A stretch of DNA of 64,000 nt from the NCBI GenBank assembly GCA_015179125.1, contig WHVA01000070.1, positions 242,374 to 306,373 on the forward strand, given 5' to 3'. The position numbers and the translations under genes were made by a program. The DNA is from Gautieria morchelliformis. Taxonomy: Eukaryota > Basidiomycota > Agaricomycetes > Gomphales > Gomphaceae. Shown here in pieces: positions 44,156 through 55,082 of the stretch. Within the stretch, counting starts at the first letter, position 1. Each line of letters opens with the position of its first letter. The notes under the pieces are model-generated. The model made no database searches. It saw nothing but the letters and a program-made list of their open reading frames with translations, and was not told the DNA's origin.

Positions 44156-45338
44156 TCATGAGGAAGGATTAAACGTCAGAAGATGAATCTGATGGAAAAG
44201 GGTTAGTTCATGTTGGAAGGGGCAATAAAAGGGGGACGGTGAATTACTTTTGGGCCTTTTAGAAGGACTAGCGGCTGTATTCGGGTTGGAGGAGGAAGAT
44301 GAGGCGATGGGAAGGAAAGGACCCTCACAGGGATCCTTTCTTTTGTAAGGTGACAAGGGCTTGGGAGTTCCGAGCTTGTGCACGATGACCTGTCTAATAT
44401 AACCATTAAACGAGTCAAATCTGTTGGCATCTTTATGCATGTAGTTATGCGTCAGCGCTACATGCAGTTCAACGGTCGCATTTTCGAGAACACGAGGAAC
44501 TTTGAGTGTTGGGACCAATCTATTCTTGTAATAAATTGGAAGGATGTTGATGGAATAGATATTCTTGATCGTGTCAAACTGTTCAGTGTACTTGGGGGGA
44601 ACTGGGTAATTTTTTGTATTGTCATCGAGAGTTGGTTCGGAATCAAGCGTGTTATCATCGGAGAAAAAAAATCAAATGCAGGATCTGGCGAAGATGAACA
44701 CGTATAATCGGTGGGACGAAGTGCTATTACCTTTCTTGTCTTCTACAAGATCTGCCAAATACGTGTGGGGGACAATAGGAATCGGCTGTGAAGAGGGGGA
44801 AGGGGGGATATAAATATTAATTTATCGCGATACAAAAGCGGAGGAATCTCACCCTCTTTTCAAACACGGGGAGGCTGACAATGAGACGTTCTTCGTTATC
44901 CACAGTATCCAGTAGAAATTGACGACTGGTCATTCTGGCGACCATGTGCTGAAGCGATCTCATCAATTGGATCCCACAGTGGAACATTCCTGCGAGCTGA
45001 GCGTTTTCAGGGGCGACACACGTCATACGGTATTTCGCCTTATCTAAGGACCCATAGTGGGGGGAAAACGCTCCCAGGGCACCGACGAAAAACCTATAGG
45101 AGTTATAAAACAGGCCGTCAATGGTAAGGGTTTCATTTGCTTACTTATCGTAGGTTATTTTAGCTGAAAGCACAAATGCGGCTTCTTCGCGTTCATGTCT
45201 GTTGAAAGCAACGTTGGATTTCCCTACCAGTTCCCACACAATGCATGGAAGGATGTTTTCATTATTGACATATAAGGGATAATGGCTCATGGATTTGAGG
45301 ATGTTATGTCGAGTTGATACGTTAAGCGAAATGAACAT
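44156..45338 (-). CDS. Unidentified four-exon gene
   Basis: Exons 45338-45145, 45093-44853, 44785-44731 and 44684-44156 are joined by GT-AG introns of 51, 67 and 46 bp. The first two junctions keep frame, and the product would be about 340 residues. Exon 1 has MSHYPLYVNNENILPCIVWE and NVAFNRHEREEAAFVLSA. Exon 2 has FFVGALGAFSPHYGSLDKAK and TSRQFLLDTVDNEERLIVSL. The last exon has YPVPPKYTEQFDTIKNIYSI, NATVELHVALTHNYMHKDAN and a Ser/Pro/Lys-rich tail (SPSKRPKSNSPSP), possibly a nuclear signal. The last exon needs one extra T in the eight-base run at 44664-44671 to stay in frame, which is either a real frameshift or a base error. I do not recognise the family. It could be a host gene or cargo near Helitron H3. 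Confidence 0.5.
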
Positions 45339-45597
45339 AGAAAATTAAAACGGAGGGGGGACATGGGGCGACAGACAATGTTATAAGCTGTAGAAAAAAG
45401 GGGGGGAACGTCAACGGGTTGATAAGGTGGAACATGTTGCGACATCAGTAGTCTAGCATTTAGAGAGAGTATAACTATGACCAAGCCAATAAATCACAGG
45501 ATATCTGACATATTTTTCTGAGGTTTCACCGTGGAGAGTTTTGATATATCAGCGGGGGGGGAGGGGGGCACGAGCGTCGTCCAGCCCAGGCCGATAA

Positions 45598-46082
45598 TGT
45601 TAGCAACTAGGGGCTATGGCAGGGAAGGTTCGGTAGAGTTCTTAGAAAGCTAGAATCAAATACACTCTCTCAGTGAATTTATTGTCACTGAGATATTAAT
45701 ACAGTACCTAGAATCAAATACACTACATGATTTTCAGTCAACATGCTATGTAAATATGAAAGATACTACTCGCCTCTCTCAGTGAATTTATTGTCACTGA
45801 GAGAGGAGTGCAATCCTGTCTCAGAAGGCATATACGTGCACCCGGCCCTTTAGCGCCCAAGGGCGCGTCGAAGTCATTTCAAACTCCGCTGGGTGCAGCC
45901 GCCTGTGAAAATAGGAATAACAAAGTGGAATGGAGAGATAGGGAGTGACTGGAAAATTTCGAAAATAAGCAGAGAAATGGATGCATGGTACAAGAACAAT
46001 GTGAGAAACAATTGGAAACACCACACAATAAATTGAACATATTATGCTTGATTTTGGTGCAGGAGCATAAATGCACCCAACA
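45598..46082 (-). repeat. LTR family C, copy C2 (solo)
   Basis: On the plus strand it starts TGTTAGCAACT and ends GCACCCAACA (485 bp), flanked by gataa on both sides (45593-45597, 46083-46087). It is the reverse complement of copy C1 without the nested LTR D. The family hairpin is at 45773-45785 / 45794-45806 and a half-copy near 45670. Confidence 0.9.
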
Positions 46083-46985
46083 GATAAATCGTGGGAAAGT
46101 TGTTGCATTTTTTCCAAGGTTTCACCGCAGAGAGGTTTCATATGAAAGTGGTAAACAGGATACATTTTCGCGGACGAGTGATATCATGACTGACGATAGA
46201 AGGAAAAAAAGGTGGTAAGACCGGGTAACATTTCAATCGGAAGGGATGGTATGAGTTAGATATCGGGGATTGGTCGCAACAATTATAACCTGCTCGTGGT
46301 TGTCATTGCAATGTCACCTTCGTCTGTGGATAGAGTGCCTATCGTTTTTGTTGAGTGGCAATGCAGATGGACTTCGTTTGTGTGTTTTCATCAAGGGGTC
46401 TTGCTGAGATTGTTGATCACGAGCATGGACGTTGGTCTTAGGTGCACATCTGGTCGTTGATGCATTGGAGAATATTGAAGTACAGGGTTATTTGGACATT
46501 GTCAGCAGGGCGCGTGGCAAAAGCGAAGTTGTAGGGAAGGAAAGAGTCAGGGGTGATAGTTTGGTGAGTATTTTGTGAGCAATGGTCGCCAAGTTCAGAA
46601 GAGATGATATGTAATTTAGTAATTTGCTGTTGGATGTGAGGGGGGATTCAACACACGCACATCTGTAATCCCGATGCCGTAAAAGTACTATTGTATATGT
46701 CATTATGTGGAGCAGCTGTGCAAGAGGGATCGTTGAGAAAAATTGTAGAAGGTTTTGTATAGTTGAACGTAATGTTTTTACCATCGGCTTAAATTCTTTG
46801 TAATAGTATACATACTTTGTTTTCTGTAGCTGACTGTCTTAATCCAATACACTCCTCTGAAAAGTAGCGTTACCCTACTCCCCTCCCCCCACGTTCACAC
46901 CGGATTAGGTACGTCGTGATTGATATCACCTGATAGGTAACGTAAATTAATTCGACGTGTTTTGACAGTGGCGACACTTACATCA
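46083..46985. other. 3' flank of Helitron H3, no gene recognised
   Basis: No coding sense was found. The H3 3' end (hairpin plus CTRR) should lie here on the minus strand, but I could not identify a convincing stem. Confidence 0.3.
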
Positions 46986-49486
46986 TTACCATCTTCCCAT
47001 CTCATATCTTTTCGTCGTCTCATCATTCAGATGTTGTAACCATTTGTCGCACTCGGCCAACTCCAGATCGGGATGATGTGTAAAAATGGTACTGTTGAAC
47101 TCTCGTAGGAATCTTATCGTATTTCGACTTCTACCACGTGATATGGCGACATACGCGTTAAACGCATTTAGACCTCTGGAGGGCAGGTTACCTATGTCGA
47201 TAATGACAGGTTGCAAAGTTTGACCTTGGGCTTTGTAATCAGTAAACGCGTATGCGGCCGTGAGGGATAACTGTCTCCTATGGATAGTACCTTTCCTCGC
47301 GTTACTGTAAGTGATCCGCATCCCTTTCTTTGATGGTTCCAAGGGTATTAAGCTGGGGCTTAATTCTCTTAGATTTTTTATCGGAGTACTGTCAGGATGA
47401 AACAAGATCAGAGCGGGAGGATACTTCAGTTGGATGATGTTGTCTGCAGATTCCCTGTGCGATCTGCTTCCTTGTGGATCTAGAAATATTTTTTCTACTG
47501 TTCCTTGTGTTCCGTTCACAAGGTCTGCCGATACCACCAAGTTCCATGTAAGCATCGCCCGCATTCCTTCAGCTATATTTACTGACCGTTCCAATCGATC
47601 TTTCCCTTCTGAAGCCGCAACTAGTAATTTTTGCTGAGCTGAAAGTTCTTCTTCCTCTGCGCCTACTGTGTCCTCGGCTCGTGATACAAACATAACTTTT
47701 CCTGTTCTTCTGCAGTGCTCACGCAGGCACGCGTCATTCCACTCCGTTCGAACACTGTGTCGAGGCGTTACCAACACGGCTTTGTCCCATGGGGGTCGAG
47801 AAAAGTCGGGGACGTCACAATTTTCATTGGTTAAGATGAGTTTTTGGAATTCGTCAATATCGTTTTCCGTGCAAGCGCCGTGACGTGATCCTTCTAAAAT
47901 ATCTGCCCATGGGACGTTGTCAATTCTCTTTTGTTCTGTTAATAGTGCCATGGTTTTGAACTGGCAGAAGACATTTTGCCCTATCCCTCCCCAATACGTC
48001 GCATTACATGGCGTCCTGTAAAGCGCGGACGATGCACGCATTGGAGGGGGAAACTGGTGGAAATCCCCCACGAGTATCACGTTTAATTTACCCCCAAAAG
48101 GTAGAGTGCATGTTCCGTCGTCTCCCTTGGTGAAAGAAGTTATGGATGAAAGCAATCCTAGCTGATCCGCAATGGCCATAGACGCTTTATCAAGAAGGAG
48201 ATACTCCATGTCTCGAATATTCTCTTCTCGTCTTTTTTTCGCTTCTCAGCTGGGCTGCTTGTGATATTCCTCTGAGGAAGGAATATATATCGGCAGCACT
48301 CCCCACCAATGTAATGTGTATCCGCCAATGTTAGATGCAGCTATACCCGTCATTCCCGTTTTTTCCAATTTGTGTCGGCAATTACGCAACATGAAAAGGT
48401 CCGTCACCATATCAATTACCGTTGATTTGCCGACACCTCCCGAGCCCATCATCAGCATCAATAATTGTTCTGGATTTTTGCCATCCAGATTTTCTTGCAA
48501 GTGCCAGTCCATGATGCCAAAAGCGCGACCTTGATCGTTGGTGAGACGTGACATTCCAGCCGGGTACGATTTTGTTCCATCCATCCCCGTATGTATATTT
48601 GTCAAACGGGGTTCCACCGATCGAGTTGAACAGCTGCAGGTTACCTCAGGAGGTTTGATCAAAGCATCCTGTGGGGCGCGCGCATCCATTTCCATTTCTT
48701 TACAATACTCCTTGATCGTGCTTTGCCATTTGACGTTTCTATCCATCAACTTTCCGTCGGCGACACTCATATCGTTACTTTCCACAGACCATTGGTCGTT
48801 GTCAGAGAATATACCGGTTTGTACCCCAATGTTAACAGCATGCCTCCAATGCAATATTTCCCTTGTTGGAACTACTTCCTTAGCGACCTGATCGACATCT
48901 ATCATTGTTTCCATTCTGTCTTCGTTCACAAACCCATCTTCCCGCAGCAGATTCTCGGCGATATAGTGTGACTTGGACGACTCCCTCTTTTTCGTGGCTG
49001 AATTCTCGCAGGCATAATAGAACTGGAAATTGTCCAACATTTGGATTTCTGAGGCGCTGCCTTCGTCAAGAACACTTCCAAAGAAGCTTCCCACGTTGAA
49101 TTTTCGTCCAGAAGGTGAATCACTTCTCGCCATGGTTTCAGTAACAGTAACACTGAAGCGCTATAGAACTTTGTTGCTTGAGGATCGTCCCGTCGAGGTA
49201 ACCATTGTCCGAGAAAATCTGGCATCATTTCATGACCAGGCGTCCGTAGAACCTGAAACCAATTTTGATATACATGGGATTCGTTCAAGTATGGGATGCG
49301 AGCACTTGACGCTTTTCTGGTCTGTTTCATGGATGTCTTTGGTTCATAAGAATCCAATAAAAACTGAAGTAGACCGTAATGCCCTAACTTTTCTCCTCGG
49401 TTCTTGTAGTTGTTGATTTGACTTTTGATTTGCAAGTTATTGTCAACGACATGCAACACCGTGTCGGGCTCTTCGTCTGAAGATCT
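46986..49486 (-). pseudogene. Helitron H3 Pif1-like helicase
   Basis: The N-terminal part has DNNLQIKSQINNYKNRGEKL and LGQWLPRRDDPQATKFYS. A 1-bp shift near 49050 changes frame to MLDNFQFYYACENSATKKRE. Walker A is MGSGGVGKSTVIDM (about 48430), then TGIAASNIGGYTLHWW. A TGA lies at 48246-48248 and sense continues in frame. Walker B reads YLLLDKASM, so the catalytic Glu is Lys (GAA to AAA, at 48181-48183). VILVGDFHQFPP, TAAYAFTDYKAQGQT and NAYVAISRGRSRNTIRF complete the SF1B motif set, ending YEMGRW. Without the Walker B Glu, ATP hydrolysis should fail. Confidence 0.82.
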
Positions 49487-49909
49487 GTAACCAGTAGTGT
49501 AATTAGCTTCAGTTTTTTTCTAGTATATGTGGCCGGTACCTAGACGATTGTACATCCGTGTGTTTTGCAATAGTGGGAAAAGGTCTTTGCAGTTCAGCGA
49601 TTGCAGCAGTCCAATAGATTGGAACGAAACTATGAGAGACATATTGATCGTTCCAACCCATAATATACGACACGACTTGCTGGGAAGATAATTCTTGATC
49701 CCGGCTCAAACTGTTAATGCATTGAGCAATTAACCGTTTATTGCTGATTCGATTAGAAGCTGAGCCAGGAGAGTCGGTCCGATCGTAGGCCAATTTTCTT
49801 GCCAATAACGCCGACATGTTACTGGACCTTGCTTGCCTTTTTACTGCGTACTTGGTAGTGTACCAACTGACATCTTTAGTATCAGATCCGTTTGTCAGGA
49901 TCTTTATAT
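49487..49909 (-). pseudogene. Helitron H3 Rep domain, 3' part
   Basis: After the solo LTR the frame reads NDIKILTNGSDTKDVSWYTT and KYAVKKQARSSNMSALLARK, then IAQCINSLSRDQELSSQQVV and YVSHSFVPIYWTAAIAELQR, the region between Rep and helicase in Helitron proteins, including the tyrosine-bearing YTTKY segment. An intron (gtaccgg...ttacag, about 49487-49540) leads to the helicase block. The reading frame itself is open. Confidence 0.7.
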
Positions 49910-49914
49910 CGTTG

Positions 49915-50946
49915 TGTCAAGATTGGTTTTCAGGCGTTAATATCGTGTATTAGTGAACACAGCAAATGCCCGAATAACTTGTGCGAATAAGTATGCCGTT
50001 CGGTGAATAGGTGAACCAATGAATGTTCACAAGGTAAGAGGGTTTTCCTAAACGGGGCTCACCCTGTCTACAGTCGTAGCGAAATAGCCCGTGGCTCTTG
50101 ACGATGTAACGTGCAAGGTCTCACGGAAGGGCTGTCTAAGTATCGACAATCCCTTTGCTGGCGAAGGTGCTCCTTCGGAGCCCTTCGCCAACAGTGCAGA
50201 AAATGGTTCGAAGGCTAAGGTAATGAAGACGAAGTATGAGAACTCACCAGTGGCGCCTAAGTCCTCTGCTAGTCGAAGATGGAAATCTCCAAGAGAAGGC
50301 TTCAGATGATGGCCACAGCGAGGTCAAATTTGCACAAGGTGAACAACATATGATAATTGAACTGGGGAATATACATGCGAATGTAAACTACTTATATCGA
50401 ATGCTCGTAAGGTATCAGCAAATAGGAAAGAGGCCGTCGTGAGTTAGGGCCGGATAGGGGTGCGCAGTCATGATACTAGGTAGATGGAATAAACATACAA
50501 TAGAGTGAGGGGACAATGCGAACATGAAATGATGGAGAGTAAAGGGAGCGAAGGCACTTATGGACAAAACCATGTCTTGGGACCTGCATACATGCTACTC
50601 TGCAGGGGCTCTTCGTTTACTGGGTTGATCCCGCACAGCCTATGGAAGAGACGTCCTGCGATCACACCTTGGCCATACGAACACCCAATGGGGCCGGATT
50701 AAGAAGATGATGGGGTTAATGATGAACCATCATGCCGGGTGAATGGTATCGATCATATTCGATGGCGTGCCTGCTGACAAAATGCGCGAGCAGCGAATAG
50801 CGGTTCGGAGAATGGGGCGAACAGCGGGTAGAGTGGACGTAGAGGGGAAGTGGTCGGTAGGTGCGGCAAACTCTGGCGAAGATGCTAGGGAGTGACGAGG
50901 GGGAACATAGAGGTAGCGCGGTGGGAGAAATAAACCGGTCATGACA
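49915..50946 (-). repeat. LTR family B, copy B4 (complete solo LTR)
   Basis: It starts TGTCAAGATTGG and ends GGTCATGACA on the plus strand (1032 bp) and is flanked by cgttg on both sides (49910-49914, 50947-50951). It is the only uninterrupted copy and defines the family's ends. It splits the Rep domain of H3: removing it joins ATRANN to NDIKILTNGSDTKDVSWY in the expected Helitron order. Confidence 0.92.
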
Positions 50947-50951
50947 CGTTG

Positions 50952-52241
50952 TTGGCACGAGTTGCCAACAAAACGATATTGTTCCAATTGTTTACCATCC
51001 CATAAGTTCTTATAGGCCACCATTGTCCGCTCTCCTCTACTGTTTCAACTTCAACGACTTCCCACGGAGCCCGTCTTTTACACTTTAAATGCCCCCTCCT
51101 ATCAAAGATTACACATGCTTGCATAGAATGTGCGTGGACCTGCAGCGTTCTCGTTTTCAGAGTGTTTCCTACTTTGTCCGGAAAATCTAGATGACGCGGA
51201 TCCAAGGGCCTGGAATATGCAGAGGCTTTTTCTTTGTGATTTTTTTTCATTTCAACGGTTTCCTCCTGCAACTCTTCCTCAGATATACCGTCCACGTGGG
51301 CCGAGATGGATTGTTTAATGAAACCACACATTTTCACACGAAATCCGTCCATTCATAATAATTCGTGCATACGCATTGATGTTGGAGCTCTTACCAACCA
51401 CAACAATAGATGTAGATGAAGGGACCCTCGACCTTGTGCTTCAACAGTACCCACATATGCAGCGACTTCACCGAAAATGCCTTTTCGACGATAAATGTGG
51501 TGAAATTGATCCACGGATATTCCGTACAGCTCTTCCAAAACTAATTTCACAGACATGTGAAAGTATTTTGCGGCGGCGTAAGGATTAGATGCGGTATTGA
51601 TAGCACGCTGATTATGATCAGGACCGGCCGTGCCAATAAACTTGTCCATATCGATTTGTTCCCCCGCTAAACTAAAATTTGAACTATAGGATCATCCGTA
51701 TCAGCAAAATTCAATGTAATCCACAATGTCGCAGGATTTTTTCGAAGTGTGATCCCATATATTTTGGATCATATTGCCATTCGAGATTCATCCGTTCCGA
51801 TAACTTTTCTTTGACTGGCTGTGATGACTTTTCGTAACTTTTTAATAGATGGGTTGCTGAACGGCACGTGGCGTTTTTCTTCTTCCACCGCTATAGACAT
51901 TTCCTTTGAAGTAATGTTACTGAAGTTGTGCCCTTCTGATGTGAAGTGTCGCCCATTCACCTGGTCCACGTGGTAAATACACACGATCGACAATTTGTAT
52001 TAATACCTACCTACAACTGAGCCGATAAACACACTTGATGTTTTTGTATTACTCCGAAGACTTGAAAGATGAATGACATATGTCTCGAAAAGCGTCGATC
52101 TTCGTACTCCAACGCCCAACGAGCAGGCTCAACGTACGAGACCATTTGAGGCCTCTGCATCTCGAAACCCCCTTCTCCGTATGGGAAAAGATAAGGATAA
52201 GCTCCTAAAAGATGATTCGGATTGTCCCCCTCTCTGTCCAA
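50952..52241 (-). pseudogene. Helitron H3 Rep (HUH) domain, 5' part
   Basis: The block starts MDREGDNPNHLLGAYPYLFP with YGEGGFEMQRPQMVSYVEPA and FQVFGVIQKHQVC. A stop (TAG where Gln is expected) and an intron (gtaggt...accag, about 51960-52013) follow. Then come VPFSNPSIKKLRKVITAS, TDESRMAI, a TGA, and KIYGITLRKNPATLWITLNF. After a frameshift near 51690 there is MDKFIGTAGPDHNQRAINTA and GRGSLHLHLLLWLVRAP, in which HLH is the HUH metal site. Another in-frame TGA lies at 51353-51355. The domain nicks and joins DNA in rolling-circle transposition. It is cut at 50951 by LTR B4 and resumes on the other side. Confidence 0.75.
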
Positions 52242-52476
52242 AAGTAAGCCTTGATCGTTTCGCCGGGCGTATTCATTAACAAAGCCTCCACCTCATCTAA
52301 ACACGTAATGTTCTTCCTCCACCGGTTCGTCAGTGGCTTGCTGCACGACGTTGTGGAAGGCGCTTTCCATTAACGTTCTTGTCCCTATATCCTCTCCTTC
52401 GACGTCTATTACACCAAGTTCCTGGATAGGGATCACTTCCGGATCTTGATTTTCCGTTGGGTCTGCTTAAATGCTG

Positions 52477-52731
52477 TCACCGACACTGACATTTATCACA
52501 CAATGTGTATTGACCTTCATCTTCTTCCTCTTCGTCCTCTTCAGTTACCAATTCCACCATGTTTCCTCCTTGTTCTTCTGCAAGTACATGCAATGACGGG
52601 TTGACCTTGATGTTGTCTATGATTGCATCGGGAATACCAGCTACCGGCAATAAATCCAGAGCGTTCTCATCGATTTGAACCCCTGCGTAGATGGGATTAT
52701 GTCCTTTCAACCAAACTAAGGCATCCAGCAC
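52477..52731 (-). pseudogene. Helitron H3 linker block
   Basis: An 84-codon frame reads MLDALVWLKGHNPIYAGVQI, ENALDLLPVAGIPDAIIDNI and a strongly acidic stretch (VTEEDEEEEDEG). It continues the DUF6570-like region toward the Rep domain, as in related Helitron proteins. The frame is offset from its neighbours, by introns or indels that cannot be separated here. A further spacer of about 230 bp (52242-52476) is poorly resolved. Confidence 0.5.
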
Positions 52732-52737
52732 CTGTTG

Positions 52738-53433
52738 TCACCGTACTTGTAGTAATCCTTTCAGTGTTTTTTCTTTAACGTTCTTTGGTCCCACCAATGT
52801 AACAGAAATCACAGCTGCCAATATGGAAGGTTTACTAGGCAACAATGATCCCGTAGCCAGGCTGGCTACTTGAGATGGGTCCAAACGGTATGTCAAGACG
52901 TTTCCTCGTACTCCACAGTTTAATTGGCGTTGGTCCCAAAAGGATCCCCCCTTCCGCTTAGGGTAAAGCTTGACAATATAGGACGCAGGATACAAACGGG
53001 ATATCAGCACCTGCTCCGGTAAAATCAACACCGACAACTCGAAAGGTACCGGTCCTATCCAAAGGTTGTTTGCTAGCGACAAACGAGGTCGGATTCCTTC
53101 ATATAAACTCTCCCAACATTCAAAGCACACCCGGCCGTGCGTGTGCTCGATGTTGTAAACCAAACTTGGACCGTGTAACAGCATGTTTTGTGTCAATTGG
53201 TGGTTTTGGTTTACCTTCGCTGGCTTGAGCACCTCTTGATGCGGGAGATCCTTTACGGCACTATATCTCGTTTTCAATTTTTCCATTTGACGCGCACACA
53301 CACAACACACAGCTTGTTGTATGTATTTGTTTGATGTCTTGTCGATGAAATTCGTTAATCGTTCCAGCTGGGTCGTAAGATCTATACACTCCAAATATTT
53401 CATGTCGTCCTCAACTGATGCCCAAAAACGCAT
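52738..53433 (-). CDS. Helitron H3 N-terminal domain (DUF6570-like)
   Basis: A 231-codon open frame begins MRFWASVEDDMKYLECIDLT and includes CCVCARQMEKLKTRYSAV, a Cys pair, then ARVCFECWESLYEG-type residues and LANNLWIGPVPFELSVLILP with LYPASYIVKLYPKR. The LANNLWIGPVP segment is a hallmark of a domain that precedes Rep in fungal Helitron proteins. Its role is not known; the Cys pairs suggest zinc binding. It is the first block of the H3 gene and is uninterrupted. Confidence 0.75.
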   Translation of the reverse strand: MRFWASVEDDMKYLECIDLTTQLERLTNFIDKTSNKYIQQAVCCVCARQMEKLKTRYSAVKDLPHQEVLKPAKVNQNHQLTQNMLLHGPSLVYNIEHTHGRVCFECWESLYEGIRPRLSLANNLWIGPVPFELSVLILPEQVLISRLYPASYIVKLYPKRKGGSFWDQRQLNCGVRGNVLTYRLDPSQVASLATGSLLPSKPSILAAVISVTLVGPKNVKEKTLKGLLQVR

Positions 53434-53445
53434 CCGTTTCGTTTC

Positions 53446-54118
53446 GTGGTAAGCTTCTTCTTCGTAAGTTCATGTATTCATCGTCTTCTGTCTTTTTCCT
53501 CCTTCCTGCGTCAGCAACCTGGGTTTGAAAGTCAATGGGCAACAACGATATCGCTTTCATCACTTCCCCTCCTGATCCCACCACTCACATTACCCAGTTC
53601 ACTTCTGGCAACAATTCGACGATTTCCAATACCATCACAGTGGACAAGGCGTCCTCTATGACACTTCCATCTGCAAAAAGATGTTTGCGGCATAATTCTG
53701 TTCGTATACGTTCAGTTAAAATGACGCGCAATCTATCACCTATTTACCTTCACCATGCATGGTTTTTCTGTATTTTCAGAGATGAGAAACCAATGTTATG
53801 CTGTCTGACATTTGTCATCCCCCCCCCTCTTTCTCTGTTTTGACACCCTGCCATGTAATCGTTGACGAAACAGGTAAAATCCGAGAAGCTATACAGAACG
53901 ATCCAACAGCGATTCACAAAGACTACAAAACACCTTCTACTATACGGATTTCCGGTAACGTCCTTCTTACCAGAGAAAAGCTGTTCACGGAGAGCCTCAT
54001 CACCTTCCCCATATTCCCAAATCAACGTAGCCTGCTATGCAACCCACAGCGAATCGGCAATCCTGCGATTAATCCCTTAACATTCCCCCCCGAAAGATAC
54101 CCCCCTAATTTCATCTAA
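53446..54118 (+). CDS. Possible small spliced gene, divergent from Helitron H3
   Basis: Plus-strand frames give MGNNDIAFITSPPDPTTHIT with SSMTLPSAKRCLRHNSV (53535-53700), then, after a candidate intron region ending in tttcag near 53780, CHVIVDETGKIREAIQNDPT and LLTREKLFTESLITFPIF up to a stop at 54118. Composition looks coding, but I recognise no family and the splice sites are not certain. It begins about 100 bp from the H3 start on the opposite strand and could be Helitron cargo. Confidence 0.25.
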
Positions 54119-54130
54119 CAGGAGGGTGCC

Positions 54131-54410
54131 GTCGAACGACGGCTTCCGGGTACCTCTACTTCTACCATTTGACACTGGACTGTACGAACAGAACAGCCAC
54201 TGCCGTCGAGTGACGTGTTTTCTGCCCTCCGGGGCATGATAGTGCTGATCCGTAACGGAGTTTTTGCCCATGTTGGCAGAAAGCACTGCCGTGCATAATG
54301 CACAACCGCCTTCAGGGAGACCGTGACAGTTCGACTCGGCAGGGTGCGAACTCATACAGTCTAAGGTCGAATGGTAGAAGCAGTAGTACCCAGGAGCCGT
54401 CGCACGACGA
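54131..54410. repeat. Imperfect inverted repeat with about 52-bp arms
   Basis: The left arm 54131-54182 (gtcgaacgacggcttccggg onward, through tctaccattt) is the approximate reverse complement of 54357-54410 (through aatggtagaag and gagccgtcg). In addition a 40-bp phrase starting ccatgttggcagaaagcact occurs at about 54269 and 54442 in direct orientation. No coding sense is seen. It may be the end of a small foldback element. Confidence 0.65.
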
Positions 54411-55082
54411 CACCTAGGAAATTCTCGGATTTTCGAGCCTCCATGTTGGCAGAAAGCACTGCTATGCACGATGCACAGACGGCGACTGTTGGACTCGACT
54501 GTGTTGGAACGGTTCAGACATAGTAAGAAATACTTCGTGCTAACCTAAGGCCTTGGTCTGTAAGAGTTATTCACTTCGCATCATTTAGCATCGTTTACAG
54601 ATATGGGATCAACACTTGAAATGGGTTCGCTCGTGTCTCGGACTCGACCAGGGCGGTCACTTTATCTGGAAAGTCGGCCATAGATGTTGTTAATATTAAT
54701 TTAAGCGCGAGACGACGGTGAAAGGTACTTCATGGAGACATGCCAAGTATGGTTAGCAGAGTCAGTAATAAGAACGTCAGTCATGACATATGGCAGAACG
54801 ACCGAAATCAGACAAAGATATGATAGACTCCTAAAACGGATTCCATCGTTGACAAATGCGCTTACTATTTCGCCAATATTTACCAGATCCGGGTACCTGA
54901 ACATTACGAAATACTTCAATATTACTTAGAACGGTATATAAAACCCCCACACATAAAATCAAATACAAAGAACCGTGATGTCGGATCTATATCTCCCGGG
55001 GTTAAGAGCCCTTGTCTATCGACAAGGGTATAACACGTGCTTGTATCGGCAGCTTGCGTTTGATTGATGCCGCCATTGTACA
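54411..55082. other. Spacer upstream of NLR2
   Basis: No gene was recognised. A TATA-like tatataaaaccccc near 54937 is followed by an ATG at 54979 with a short frame of about 29 codons. It could be a promoter, as the NLR2 block starts about 150 bp downstream. Confidence 0.3.

Larger units (their letters stand above)
46986..53433 (-). mobile_element. Helitron H3 coding region (minus strand)
   Basis: In transcription order: a DUF6570-like domain (53433-52738), an acidic linker (52731-52477), the Helitron N-terminal and Rep domains (52241-50952, then 49909-49509 after a solo LTR) and a Pif1-like helicase (49459-46986). It belongs to a different lineage from H1 and H2, with more introns. Lesions include TAG and TGA stops of C-to-T type, frameshifts near 51690 and 49050, a stop at 48246-48248, and a Walker B Glu to Lys change. 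Element ends were not located. Confidence 0.8.

Noticed and set aside
54937-54985. Remnant of LTR A based on tataaaaccccca
   Set aside because: Only the TATA word is shared; the sequences on both sides do not align with family A.
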